Shown: one piece after another, positions 1 through 12,393 of the stretch
Layout: each line of letters opens with the position of its first letter
Position numbering within the stretch: position 1 is the stretch's first letter
Source of the DNA: Enhydrobacter aerosaccus
GTDB taxonomy: Bacteria > Pseudomonadota > Alphaproteobacteria > Reyranellales > Reyranellaceae
Reading direction: 5' to 3'
Assembly (NCBI GenBank): GCA_903839865.1
Contig: CAIMEE010000197.1
Location: 1-46,924 of the forward strand
DNA length: 46,924 nt
Notes under the pieces: generated by a model
What the model was told of the DNA's origin: nothing
Database searches by the model: none
Seen by the model: only the letters and a program-made list of their open reading frames with translations
Program-made: the position numbers and the translations under genes

Positions 1-1480
1 CAAACCTGCTTCTTATTACCGTGTCGTTCGTGTTCTGCGTGCTCGCGGCCGAGGGCGCGATCCGGATCATCGACGGTCAATCGGTGGTGGCGCTGGCGCT
101 GCCGGAGGTCAACAGCTCGCAGGGTGTCGATACGACCGGCGGCCATCTCGACGAGATGCCGCGTGCGGCTGGTGTCGACCGTGCCCTGTTCTTCACCGAC
201 CCGCCGCCGCTGCCCAATCGCAAGCCCGTGCCTGAAGAGTGGCTGAAGGTGCATCGCCACATCCAGCAGACCCAGAGCGGGCCCAACCCGTTCATGCAGT
301 GGGACATGTACAAGGCGTGGAACTCGGTCTTTGTCGGCGATCCCTGCAAGCACGAGTATCTCAAGGGCGCGCCCGGCCAGCTCTATGTCTACGACCCGCC
401 CGACGGCAAGACGCGGCCGTTCTTCCGCTTCCTGCCGAACGCCACGACGCCGGACGGCCTCGTCACCAACGAGTTCGGATGGCGCGGCCCGCCGGTGAAG
501 TTCCAGCGTGAGCCCAAGACGATCCGCATCGTCTTCGTGGGGGCGTCGACTGTGGCCGAGATTCATCCGATGCCGTTCTCGGGCCCGGAGTATCTGACGA
601 ACTGGCTCAATCGCTGGGCGGCGGCGCGCAAGATCGACGTGAAGTTCGAAGTGCTGAACGCGGGCCGCGAGAGCATCAACTCGAACGACATCGCGGCCAT
701 CATCCGCCAGGAGGTGGCGCCCACGATGCCGGACTTCGTCGTCTATTACGAAGGCGGCAACGAACTCGACCTTTCGACCATGGTGAAGAACGTACCGGTG
801 GTGACGCCGGAGCCCGCCGGCTGGTTCGCGCAATGGCTGCGCAAGGCCGCGGCCTATTCCGCGGTGGCGCGCCGCGCGCAGGGGCTGACCTATGGTGGCG
901 AGTGGCCAAGGCCGCATTACGACCTCGTCTGGCCGGCGGGACTCGACGAAATGGATCCCGACATCACGCGTCCGGATCTGCCGGTCAATCTCAGCACGAT
1001 CATCCGCAATCTCGACTCCATCCGCACCGATCTCGCAGCGGTCGGTTCCGGCCTTTCCGTGGCCTCGTTCCACTGGCTGGTGAAGGATGGCCTCGTGCTC
1101 GATGCCACGCGGCACAAGGCGATCCTCGACACCCTGAACATCCGGTACTTTCCCTACAGCTATCGCGACCTCGCGCGCATGACGGCGTTCGAGGACCGCG
1201 TGTTCGCCAAGTACGATGCCAAGTACGGGCTGCCGTTCATCGACGTCGCCAAGTACATGCCCTACGACGCGAACCTGTTCAGCGACGCGATCCACAACAC
1301 GCCGCCCGGTATCAAGATGCGGGCCTGGATCGAGCTGCAGCAGCTGGTGCCGATCATCGAGAAGCACCTGGCCGACGGCAGCTGGCCGCGCACGGTGCCG
1401 CCGATGCCCGAACAGCATCCGGCCTTCACCGTGCCGCCACGGCTGATCAAGTTCTCCTGCTCGGCGTCCTCGTCGCATGA
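1..1480 (+). CDS. SGNH/GDSL-type hydrolase with N-terminal membrane anchor, partial, 3' end unclear
   Basis: The gene enters from the left edge: the first readable residues (NLLLITVSFVFCVLAAEG) look like the end of a membrane anchor or signal segment, so the true start lies outside. The SGNH blocks are visible: VFVGAST near nt 535 holds the nucleophile Ser, NAGRESINSND near 658 is block II, GGNELD near 752 is block III, and DAIHN near 1288 is the Asp-His pair. Such proteins are usually extracytoplasmic esterases or acyl-transfer enzymes of cell-surface polysaccharides; the substrate here is unknown. The frame has no stop until 2471, almost 1 kb inside the next gene, where the translation becomes low-complexity Arg/Ala-rich. 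A small shift near 1440-1480 would give a stop at 1446 or at 1478-1480, the latter forming an ATGA overlap with the ligase. I place the end at 1480 on that reasoning, not on an in-frame stop. Confidence 0.7.
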
Positions 1481-3273
1481 CTCTGGCGCCGATGCGGTCG
1501 CTCAACCGGCCGAAGCCCGAAGTATCGGTCGAGCGGCGCGGCGACGGCACGCAGATCCTGACCTCGCCGCGCGCGCTGCCGGAAAACCTGCCCCTGATGA
1601 TCGACCTGCTGGGCCGCGCCGCCGAGCGCCGGCCCGACGTGACTTGGCTGGCCGAGCGCCGCGGCCCGGAGCGAGCGTGGCAGCGTCTGACGTATGCCGA
1701 AGCGTGGGCGAAGACCGGCGCCGTGGCGTCGTGGCTGATCGCGCAGGGATATGGACCGGCGAGCAAGCCATTGGCGATCCTGTCCGACAACAGCCTCGAG
1801 AACGCGCTGTTCCTGTTCGGCGCCTTGCGCGCGGGCGCCCTGGTGGCGCCGGTGTCGCCGAACTATTCGACTGCCGGCGACTTCGCGCGCCTCGATCATG
1901 CGCTGTCGATCGTCGAGCCGTCGCTGGTGTTCGCGCAGGACTCCCAAGCCTACGGCGCGGCGCTCGACCGTGCGGCGGCGCGCGGTGCGCGCATCGTCAC
2001 GGTGGATGGCCAATATCGGAAGGGGCGCGGCCTGCCGTTCGGTGCGCTGGCCGCCAGCTCGATCGATGCCGCCGTCGCCGAGCGGCGCACGCACCTCACC
2101 GCCGACACGCCGGCCAAGATCCTGTTCACCTCCGGCTCGACCGGCCTGCCCAAGGGCGTGCTCAACACCCACGGCAATCTTGCGGCGGGCGCGGAAATGA
2201 TCCGGATGGTGGGCGAACCGCTCGACGATCAGCGTATTGCCGTCACGCTCGACTGGCTGCCGTGGCATCACACCTGGGGCGGCAATGCCAACCTCAACAG
2301 CATCGTGCGCGTCGCGGGCTCGATGTACATCGACGGCGGCCGGCCGATTCCGGGCTGCTTCGAGGAGACGCTGGAGAACCTGCGCGAGCTCTCGCCGTCG
2401 AGCTTCGGCAATGTGCCGATGGCCTATCCGCTCCTGCTGGCAGCGCTGGAACGGGACGCCGATTTGCGTAACAAATTCTTCAAGAACATGCGCAGCCTGG
2501 GCTACGGCGGCGCGCTGCTGCCGCAGGAGAGCTTCGACCGAATGCAAGGCAATGCCACGAAGGAGCTGGGCGAGCGCCTGCCGTTCGGCTGCGGCTGGGG
2601 CATGACCGAGACGACCAGCACAGGGTTGATCGTCTACTGGAACGTCGACCGCGCGGGACTGCTGGGCCTGCCGCAACCAGGATCCGTGGCCAAGCTGGTC
2701 CCTGCCGGCGATCGCTACGAGCTGCGGGTCAAGGGACCGAACGTGATGGCGGGTTACTACGGCGATGCGGCCGCGACCCGGGACGCCTTCGACGAGGAGG
2801 GCTTCTTCCGCACGGGGGACGCCGCGCGCTGGGTCGACGAGACGCGGCCGGAGGCGGGCATCGCGTTCGCCGGTCGCGTGTCGGAAGAGTTCAAGCTCGC
2901 CTCCGGCACCTGGGTGCGCGCCACGACCCTGCGTACCGAGCTGTTCGATGCGCTGCAGCCTTACGTGCGCGAACTCGTGATCGCAGCGCCCGACCGGCCG
3001 TGGCTGGGCGCGCTGGTCTGGCTCGATCCGGCGGCCTGCACCGGCGACTGGCGGGCCGATCTCGCGCGCCGGCTGGCGAAATTCAACGACGGGCGCTCCG
3101 GATCGAGCACGCGCATCCGCCGCCTGCTGCCGCTCGAGACGCTGCCTTCGGCGGCCGACGGCGAAGTCACCGACAAGCGCTCGATCAACGCCCGGCGGGT
3201 GCTCGAACGACGCGCGGCCGACGTCGCGAAACTCTATTCCGAACCGGTCGCTTCTGAGATTATTTCCGCCTAG
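1477..3273 (+). CDS. Feruloyl-CoA synthase-like AMP-forming acyl-CoA ligase
   Basis: This is an ANL-superfamily enzyme of 598 residues that would activate a carboxylic acid with ATP and load it on CoA in the cytoplasm. Motifs in order are the phosphate-binding loop FTSGSTGLPKG near residue 215, GCGWGMTET near 370, RTGDAARW near 447 and GRVSEEFKLASGTWV near 466. The last one (EEFKL.SGTWV) and the C-terminal TDKRSINARRVLERRAA are typical of the feruloyl-CoA synthase group rather than of fatty-acid ligases. Two starts are possible: ATG 1477, coupled to the upstream gene, or ATG 1492 (MRSLNRPKPEV). No clear ribosome binding site favours either. The neighbouring transporter suggests an imported acid substrate, but no hydratase/lyase for ferulate is nearby, so the true acid is open. 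Confidence 0.85.
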   Translation: MTLAPMRSLNRPKPEVSVERRGDGTQILTSPRALPENLPLMIDLLGRAAERRPDVTWLAERRGPERAWQRLTYAEAWAKTGAVASWLIAQGYGPASKPLAILSDNSLENALFLFGALRAGALVAPVSPNYSTAGDFARLDHALSIVEPSLVFAQDSQAYGAALDRAAARGARIVTVDGQYRKGRGLPFGALAASSIDAAVAERRTHLTADTPAKILFTSGSTGLPKGVLNTHGNLAAGAEMIRMVGEPLDDQRIAVTLDWLPWHHTWGGNANLNSIVRVAGSMYIDGGRPIPGCFEETLENLRELSPSSFGNVPMAYPLLLAALERDADLRNKFFKNMRSLGYGGALLPQESFDRMQGNATKELGERLPFGCGWGMTETTSTGLIVYWNVDRAGLLGLPQPGSVAKLVPAGDRYELRVKGPNVMAGYYGDAAATRDAFDEEGFFRTGDAARWVDETRPEAGIAFAGRVSEEFKLASGTWVRATTLRTELFDALQPYVRELVIAAPDRPWLGALVWLDPAACTGDWRADLARRLAKFNDGRSGSSTRIRRLLPLETLPSAADGEVTDKRSINARRVLERRAADVAKLYSEPVASEIISA

Positions 3274-3289
3274 AGTGCGCTTCAGCTGA

Positions 3290-3305
3290 ACGGCCAAAAG
3301 GCCGT
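3290..3305 (+). other. Stem-loop between ligase and binding-protein genes
   Basis: ACGGCC-AAAA-GGCCGT is a perfect 6-bp stem with an AAAA loop, placed between the ligase stop and the GGAGG of the binding-protein gene. The sequence after it (CTGTGTTCT) is only mildly T-rich. It may be a weak terminator or a mRNA-stabilising hairpin that sets the level of the binding protein against its neighbours. Confidence 0.4.
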
Positions 3306-3327
3306 CTGTGTTCTGGGAGGAACAAGG

Positions 3328-4854
3328 ATGAAGTCGATTATTCGCTCGACGGCGATCGCCTGCGTGGCCGTGTTCGCCGCCGCCACCAGCCCCGCGCTCG
3401 CGCAGAAGAAGGGCGGCAGCCTGACCGTCGGTGTCGAGCTCGACATTCCGGGCTTCGATCCCCTGAAGGTCGGCGTCTACGACACCTCGGCCAACATGGC
3501 CGCAGCGCTGATGCTCGAGACGCTCACCGGACTGGGTGACGACGGCAAGACCAGGCCCAAGCTCGCGCTGTCATGGTCCAGCTCCGACGACTTCAAGACC
3601 TGGACTTTCAAGCTGAGGCCCGGCGTGAAGTTCCACGACGGCACGCCGTTCAACGCCGAGGCGGTGAAGTGGAATTTCGACCGCCAGAAAGATCCCAAGA
3701 ACAACTGCCGCTGCGCCTTCTACATCGCCAACATCCTGAGCGTCGATGCCAAGGACGATCTCACCGTAGTCTACAATCTCAAGGATCCGGCGGTCGATTT
3801 TCCGTCCATCCTGACACGGCCCGACCAGAACAGCTCGATCCATTCGCCGTCCGCGATCCAGGCCAAGGGCGACGACTACAATCGCAACCCGGTGGGGACC
3901 GGTCCGTTCGTGCTGAAGTCGTGGACCGCCGGCGATCGCATGGTGGTGGAGCGCAATCCCAACTACTGGAACAAGGACCTGCCCCATCTCGACCGGATCG
4001 CCCTGCGGCCGTTGCCCGATTCGCAGTCGCGCTTCGCCAGCCTGAAGTCGGGCGAGACCGATCTGGTGTGGGCCGACGAGTTCGAGGCGGACAACATCCA
4101 GCGCGCGCAGAAGGATTCGACCCTGCAGGTGCTGAAGTATGCGGGCTCGGGCGCGGCGGTGAACGCGATCAACACCAAGGTGCCGCCGCTCGACGACGTG
4201 CGGGTGCGCCAGGCGCTGGTCATGGCGATCGACCGCAAGAAATATTCGCAGGCCTACACCAACGGCCTCGCGCGGCCCGCGTCCAATCCCTACGGCGACG
4301 GCTCGTGGGTCCAGTGCAAGGACGACGGCGCGCTGCCGGAAGATCCCAAGAAGGCGGCCGAGCTGATCAAGGAGTACGGCAAGCCGGTCAAATTCAAGAT
4401 GCTGTTCACGGCGACGCCGCGCGGCCGCACCAACGGCCAGATCCTGCAGCAGTTCTGGAAGAACATCGGCGTCGACATGGAGATCGAGCAGGCCGACCAG
4501 GCGACCTTCCCGCCGCGCGCGTTCCAGCGGAAGTTCGACATCATCGGCTGGCGCATCGTCGACTTCCCCGATCCCGATGTGCAGATGTTCGCCAACTTCT
4601 ACAGCAAGAGTCCGCTCAACCTCGCGGGCTACGTCGATCCCGAGCTCGACCGGCTGCTGGAGCATGCGCGCGTCACCCCCGACCGGGCCGCGCGGACCGA
4701 GGACTATTGCGCGGTCAGCCGCATTCTCAACAAGCAGGCCACCTGGTTCTGGCCGTTTCAGAACACCTACTACGCGATCGCCAAGGCGAAGGTGAAGGGC
4801 GTGCCGAAGCTGTATGGCGGTATCATCGACGTCTCGACGGCCTGGGTGGAATAG
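3328..4854 (+). CDS. Peptide/nickel-type ABC transporter substrate-binding protein (SBP_bac_5)
   Basis: This is the periplasmic ligand-binding component of the importer encoded by the next four genes. A Sec signal peptide is clear (residues 1-25, hydrophobic core ending SPALAQ). The mature part starts KKGGSLTVGVELDIPGFDP and carries the family signature WTFKLRPGVKFHDGTPFNAEAV near residue 92, with the usual C-terminal lobe to residue 508. A strong GGAGG lies 8 bases before the ATG. Family members bind di/oligopeptides, but many alphaproteobacterial paralogues take opines, glutathione or other small organics, so the ligand cannot be read from sequence. The gene follows the CoA ligase by 54 bases and precedes the permease by 18. 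Confidence 0.93.
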   Translation: MKSIIRSTAIACVAVFAAATSPALAQKKGGSLTVGVELDIPGFDPLKVGVYDTSANMAAALMLETLTGLGDDGKTRPKLALSWSSSDDFKTWTFKLRPGVKFHDGTPFNAEAVKWNFDRQKDPKNNCRCAFYIANILSVDAKDDLTVVYNLKDPAVDFPSILTRPDQNSSIHSPSAIQAKGDDYNRNPVGTGPFVLKSWTAGDRMVVERNPNYWNKDLPHLDRIALRPLPDSQSRFASLKSGETDLVWADEFEADNIQRAQKDSTLQVLKYAGSGAAVNAINTKVPPLDDVRVRQALVMAIDRKKYSQAYTNGLARPASNPYGDGSWVQCKDDGALPEDPKKAAELIKEYGKPVKFKMLFTATPRGRTNGQILQQFWKNIGVDMEIEQADQATFPPRAFQRKFDIIGWRIVDFPDPDVQMFANFYSKSPLNLAGYVDPELDRLLEHARVTPDRAARTEDYCAVSRILNKQATWFWPFQNTYYAIAKAKVKGVPKLYGGIIDVSTAWVE

Positions 4855-4872
4855 CGAAGGCCGGGAAGCGGA

Positions 4873-5823
4873 ATGGCGAGATTCGTTGGCCGGCGGCTGA
4901 TCCATCTGCTGCCGGTCCTGTTTGCCGTAACCTTGCTCACCTTCCTGATCGCCTCGCTGCTGCCGGGCGATCTGGCGTCGACCATCCTGGGCGACCAGGC
5001 GACGCCGGAGAAGGTGGCGGCGCTGCGCGCGCAGATGGGTCTCGACCTGCCGTTGTGGCAACGCTACCTGCACTGGCTGTGGGGCGTGATGCACGGCGAT
5101 CTCGGCCGCTCCTTCCGGACCGGCGAGACCGTGCTCGCCGCCGTGGTCGATCGCCTGCCGGTCTCGCTCGAACTGATGGTGATCGCCGAGACGCTGGGCC
5201 TCGTGATCGGCATCCCGCTCGCCATCCTGTGCGCGGTAAAGCAGGGCAGCGCGATCGACCGCTTCCTGACGGGGCTCGCCTTCGGCAAGCTCTCGCTGCC
5301 GTCGTTCATGGTCGCGATCCTCCTGATCTACCTCTTCGCCGTGCAGCTCAACTGGTTGCCCGCGACGGGATACGTGCCCTTCGCCGAGGATCCCGCGGCG
5401 AACCTGCGCAGCTTCGTGTTGCCGGGCTTCACCCTTGCCTTCGCGGAGTGGCCCGTGCTGATGCGCGTGCTGCGCTCCGACATGATCGCCACCCTGCAGG
5501 AAGACTACATCGCCATGGCCAAGGCGAAGGGGCTGAAGCCCGCGCGCATCCTGCTGGTCCATGCGCTGAAGCCCTCGTCGCTGACGCTGGTCACGGTGGC
5601 CGGCATCAACATCGGGCGGCTGATCGGCGGCGCGCTGATTGTCGAGACCATCTTCGCGTTGCCGGGAATCGGGCGACTTCTGGTCGGCGCGATCTATGCG
5701 CGCGATTTCATCATCCTCCAGGGTGTCGTTCTGTTCGTGGCCGTGGGCTTCGTGGCCGTGAACTTCATCGTCGACATGCTCTACGCCGTACTCGATCCGA
5801 GGATCCGTCATGGCCGCGCCTAA
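4873..5823 (+). CDS. ABC transporter permease, DppB/OppB type
   Basis: Inner-membrane permease of 316 residues with six predicted helices. It starts MARFVGRRLIHLLPVLFAVTL, the usual DppB opening helix. The cytoplasmic EAA loop that docks the ATPases is DYIAMAKAKGLKPARILLVHAL near residue 213, followed by the conserved ETIFALPGIGRLL segment. A GGAAG-like ribosome site lies just before the ATG. The stop is 14 bases inside the next permease gene, which implies translational coupling. It should pair with the following DppC-type protein to form the pore. Confidence 0.93.
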   Translation: MARFVGRRLIHLLPVLFAVTLLTFLIASLLPGDLASTILGDQATPEKVAALRAQMGLDLPLWQRYLHWLWGVMHGDLGRSFRTGETVLAAVVDRLPVSLELMVIAETLGLVIGIPLAILCAVKQGSAIDRFLTGLAFGKLSLPSFMVAILLIYLFAVQLNWLPATGYVPFAEDPAANLRSFVLPGFTLAFAEWPVLMRVLRSDMIATLQEDYIAMAKAKGLKPARILLVHALKPSSLTLVTVAGINIGRLIGGALIVETIFALPGIGRLLVGAIYARDFIILQGVVLFVAVGFVAVNFIVDMLYAVLDPRIRHGRA

Positions 5824-6654
5824 GGGAGCCGCGCCGGGCGGCGGCCGGCGGCTCGGCATCCTGTTCGTCTCAGCCCTGGTCTGGATCGTCCTGATCGCCC
5901 TCGCGGCGGTCTTCGCCGACGCGCTGCCGCTGCACAGCCCGACCGAGATGGACATGCTGAGCAAGCGCGCCGTGCCCGATGCCGCGCATTGGCTGGGCAC
6001 CGACCAGTTCGGACGCGATACCTTCTCGCGCCTGATCTACGGCGCGCGCATTTCGCTCACCGTCGGCCTGCTGGCGCCGGTGATCGGCGTGGTGATCGGC
6101 GGTTGCCTCGGCATGCTGGCCGGCTATTTCCGTGGCCCGCTCGAGGCCCTGACGGTGAGCGGCGTCGATGTGCTGCTCGCCTTTCCGCCGCTGGTGTTTG
6201 CGCTCGCCGTCACGACCTACCTCGGCCAGTCGGTGCTCAACCTCACTCTGGTGATCGGCATCCTCGGCATTCCCGCCTTCACCCGCGTCTCGCGTGCGGT
6301 CACGCTCTCGCTGTCGGAACGCGAGTTCGTGGTGGCCGCCCGCGCGCTCGGTGCCACCGACGCGCGGATCCTGTTTCGCGAGATCCTGCCCAATGTCGCC
6401 CTGCCGCTGATCGCCTTCTTCCTGTTGGGCGTGGCGGTGACCATCGTGGTCGAGGGCGCGCTCTCTTTTCTGGGGCTTGGCGTTCCGCCGCCGGCGCCGA
6501 GCTGGGGCAGCATGATCGGCGAGGGCCGTGAGAGTCTCGACATGGCGCCCTGGCTCGCCTTCCTGCCGGCTGGCGTGATGTTCGCCACCGTATTGGCCTT
6601 CAATGTCGTGGGCGATTCGCTGCGCGCGCTCACTGATCCCAGACCGGGCGCCTT

Positions 6655-6658
<4 letters not shown>
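5810..6658 (+). CDS. ABC transporter permease, DppC/OppC type
   Basis: Second permease of the importer, 282 residues. The DppC landmarks are HWLGTDQFGRDTFSRLIYGAR near residue 60, the EAA loop REFVVAARALGATDARILFREI near 172, and the ending GDSLRALTDPR. It has a short cytoplasmic N-terminus, a first helix at about residues 16-38, and then the transport domain. The start overlaps the preceding gene by 14 bases and the stop overlaps the next start as ATGA, so the genes are translationally coupled. Confidence 0.93.
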
Positions 6659-7619
<961 letters not shown>

Positions 7620-7623
<4 letters not shown>

Positions 7624-8579
7624 GTGCGCCGCTGCTGTCCGTCGAGAACCTCACCGTCGAGTATGCGATCGGCGGCCGAAGCCTGTTCGCGGTCTCGGAT
7701 GTGAGCCTGCACGTCGATCGCGGCGAAACCCTGGGGCTCGTGGGCGAGTCGGGGTGCGGCAAGTCCACCCTGGGGCGCGCCGTGCTGCAGTTGCGGCCGC
7801 CGACCGGCGGCAAGGTCGTGTTCGACGGCACCGAACTCACGACACTCGATGCCCCGTCGATGCGGCAGATGCGCAAGCGCCTGCAGCTCATCTTCCAGGA
7901 CCCGATCGCCTCGCTCAATCCGCGCCGCCGCATCGGCGACATCATTGCCGAGCCGTTGATCATCACGGGCGTCGCCGACAAGGCCGAGCGCGACCGTCGC
8001 GTGCGCGAGGTCATGACCGCCGTGGGCCTCGATCCCGACGTGGCGATGGGCCGCCTGCCGCATGAATTCTCGGGCGGGCAATGCCAGCGCATCTGCATCG
8101 CGCGCGCGTTGATCCTCGAACCCGAGCTGGTGATCTGCGACGAGCCCGTGTCGGCGCTCGACGTGTCGATCCGGGCGCAGATCCTCAACCTGCTGGAGGA
8201 GATGAAGCGGCGGTACGGGCTCACGCTGCTTTTCATCGCGCACGATCTCGCGGTGGTGAAGGCGGTGAGTGACCGCATCGCCGTCATGTATCTCGGCAAG
8301 CTCTGCGAGGTCGGACCGACGGAGGCTGTCTTCGCCCGGCCGGCGCATCCCTATACCGCGCTGTTGCTCGAGGCGATCCCCGTGCCCGATCCCACGGTGC
8401 GGCCGTCCGCCAACGTGCCGATCGGCGAGCCGCCGTCGCCGCTCAACCCGCCGTCGGGCTGCCGCTTCCGCACCCGCTGCCCGCGCGCCGATGCCCAATG
8501 CGCCGCCGAGGTGCCGCTGCGGCGGCCGGTCGGCGGCGGCCAATCGGTCGCCTGCCACCATCCGCTGGCCGGAGGCTAG
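7620..8579 (+). CDS. ABC transporter ATP-binding protein, DppF/OppF type
   Basis: Partner ATPase, 319 residues. I take ATG 7620, which overlaps the previous stop as ATGA, over an upstream in-frame ATG at 7548 that would read through the end of the preceding gene. Walker A is GESGCGKSTLGRA, the signature is FSGGQCQRICIA, Walker B is LVICDEPVSALD and the switch His is IAHDLA. The C-terminal peptide-transporter extension (SGCRFRTRCPRADAQC) is intact. Its TAG stop shares the tetramer CTAG with the stop of the convergent cyclase gene. Confidence 0.94.
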
Positions 8580-9670
8580 CCCTTCAGGCTGACAAGATTG
8601 TGGACGGCGATCGGGCGGCTCATGCCGCGCACCTCGCGTTCGCCCAGGTCTTCCATCTCGACGACGTCCTCGATCGCCGTGGCGAGGCGGCCCGTCACCA
8701 GGATCTGCCCGTCCTTGGCATCGCCGCAGAGCCGCGCGGCGAGATTGATGACGGCGCCGATCGCGGTGTAGTCGAAGCGGTCCTCGAAGCCGATGCGGCC
8801 GAGCGTTGCGTAGCCCTGCGCCATGCCGATGCCGAAGCCCAACGTGTGACCGCGCTTGGACCAGACCGGGATGAGCCCGGCGACGGCCTCGCGCATCTCG
8901 AGCGCCAGCTTGGCCGCGCGTACGGCCGGGTCGGGGCAGGGCACCGGGTCATTGAAGAACACCAGCATGCCGTCGCCGGTGAAGCGGTCCAGCGTGCCTT
9001 CGTACTTGCGGATCAGCGGGCCGACCGCGCCATGATATTCCGAGAGCAGGTCCATGATGTCCTCGGGCTCGGCCGTCTCGGAGAACGAGGTGAAGCCGCG
9101 CAGATCGCAGAAGAACGCGGCGACCTCGCGCCGGTGATTGTCCAGGATCTTCTCGTCGCCGGCCGAGATGATCGCCTGCGCGAGCTGTGGCGCCAGGAAG
9201 CGCTTGAGACGGCCGACGCGCTCGAGCTCGTCCACCTGGTCGAGCACCTTCTTCTCCAGCCCCTCGTTCAGCACGGTGATCTGGTCGTGCAGCGCCTTGA
9301 TGCGCAGCATGGCGCGCACGCGCACGATCAGCGCGCCGTGGTCGATCGGCTTGGTCAGGTAGTCGTCGCCGCCGGCTTCAAGGCCTGCCAGCACGTCCTG
9401 GGCGGTGGTCTTGGCCGTCACCATGATGATCGGAATGAACGGCAGGCCGGAATCGGCCTTCAGCCGTCGCGCCACTTCGAGCCCGTCGATCTTGGGCATC
9501 ATGATGTCGAGCAGGATCAGGTCGGGCAGCGTCTCGCGCACGCGCTCCAGGGCCTGCTCGCCATCCTCGGCGACCACGACCTCGTAGCCCATGCTTTCGA
9601 GGCGCATGCGCAGGATCTCGACATTGTCGGCGACATCGTCGACGACGAGGATACGGGCCGGGTTGCGCAT
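8576..9670 (-). CDS. Response regulator with receiver domain and class III adenylate/guanylate cyclase output domain
   Basis: Cytoplasmic protein of 364 residues. Residues 5-120 form a receiver with acidic D11/D12, phospho-acceptor D55 (LILLDIMMP) and K107. A helical linker follows (about 121-165), and residues 180-360 form a class III nucleotide cyclase. The metal-binding aspartates are D189 (FFCDLRGFTSF) and D233 (RFTGDGML), and the late motif YTAIGAVINLAARL supplies the Asn and Arg for catalysis. The position that is usually Lys for purine recognition is Arg229, so base choice (ATP or GTP) is uncertain. It is the last gene of the five-gene run and abuts the lone receiver gene with no spacer. 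Phosphorylation of D55 probably controls cyclase dimer activity; that is inference from family behaviour. Confidence 0.92.
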   Translation of the reverse strand: MRNPARILVVDDVADNVEILRMRLESMGYEVVVAEDGEQALERVRETLPDLILLDIMMPKIDGLEVARRLKADSGLPFIPIIMVTAKTTAQDVLAGLEAGGDDYLTKPIDHGALIVRVRAMLRIKALHDQITVLNEGLEKKVLDQVDELERVGRLKRFLAPQLAQAIISAGDEKILDNHRREVAAFFCDLRGFTSFSETAEPEDIMDLLSEYHGAVGPLIRKYEGTLDRFTGDGMLVFFNDPVPCPDPAVRAAKLALEMREAVAGLIPVWSKRGHTLGFGIGMAQGYATLGRIGFEDRFDYTAIGAVINLAARLCGDAKDGQILVTGRLATAIEDVVEMEDLGEREVRGMSRPIAVHNLVSLKG

Positions 9671-10035
9671 CTACGAGCCGAGGATCTCGCGCACCTTGGC
9701 CAGCATCTGGCGCGGGCTGTAGGGCTTGGCGATATAGGCGTCGCAGCCGGCATCGCGCGTCTTCTGCTCGTCGCCGGACAGGGCGTAGGAGGTGACGGCG
9801 ACGATCGGGATCGCCTTCAGCTCGGGGTTCGCCTTGATGCGCCGCGTGGCTTCATAGCCGTCCATCACCGGCATCTGGATGTCCATCAGTATCAGGTCGG
9901 GCTTGTGTTCGGCGGCTTTGGCGACGCCCTCGGCGCCGTCGTGCGCCTCGACCATGTCGTAGCCGGCCATGCCGAGAAGATCGCGCAGGATCTGGCGATT
10001 GTCCTCGGTGTCCTCGACCACCAGTATCTTCTTGC

Positions 10036-10039
<4 letters not shown>
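9671..10039 (-). CDS. Stand-alone receiver domain protein, DivK/CheY-like
   Basis: A single receiver domain of 122 residues with no output domain. The conserved residues are E9/D10, phospho-acceptor D53 (LILMDIQMP), T83 and K105 (AKPYS). Sequence style (MSKKILVVEDTEDNRQIL, MPVMDGYEATRRIKA) resembles DivK and the receivers of hybrid kinases. Its ATG overlaps the histidine kinase stop by 4 bases and its stop abuts the cyclase start. It is therefore likely to be phosphorylated by that kinase and to act as phosphate shuttle, sink or allosteric partner. The sequence does not say which. Confidence 0.93.
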
Positions 10040-12384
<2,345 letters not shown>

Positions 12385-12393
12385 CGGCTCAGT

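Noticed and set aside
1216..1480. Overlapping small frames at the end of the SGNH gene as separate proteins
   Set aside because: They are alternative frames of the same DNA. They were used only to see where a frameshifted stop could fall.
1447..3297. Open frame of 616 codons opposite the CoA ligase
   Set aside because: Shadow of the ligase reading frame with an Arg/His/Ala-rich product and no domain.
3571..6000. Open frame of 809 codons opposite the binding protein and permease genes
   Set aside because: Antisense shadow; the plus-strand genes carry signal peptide, EAA loops and family signatures.
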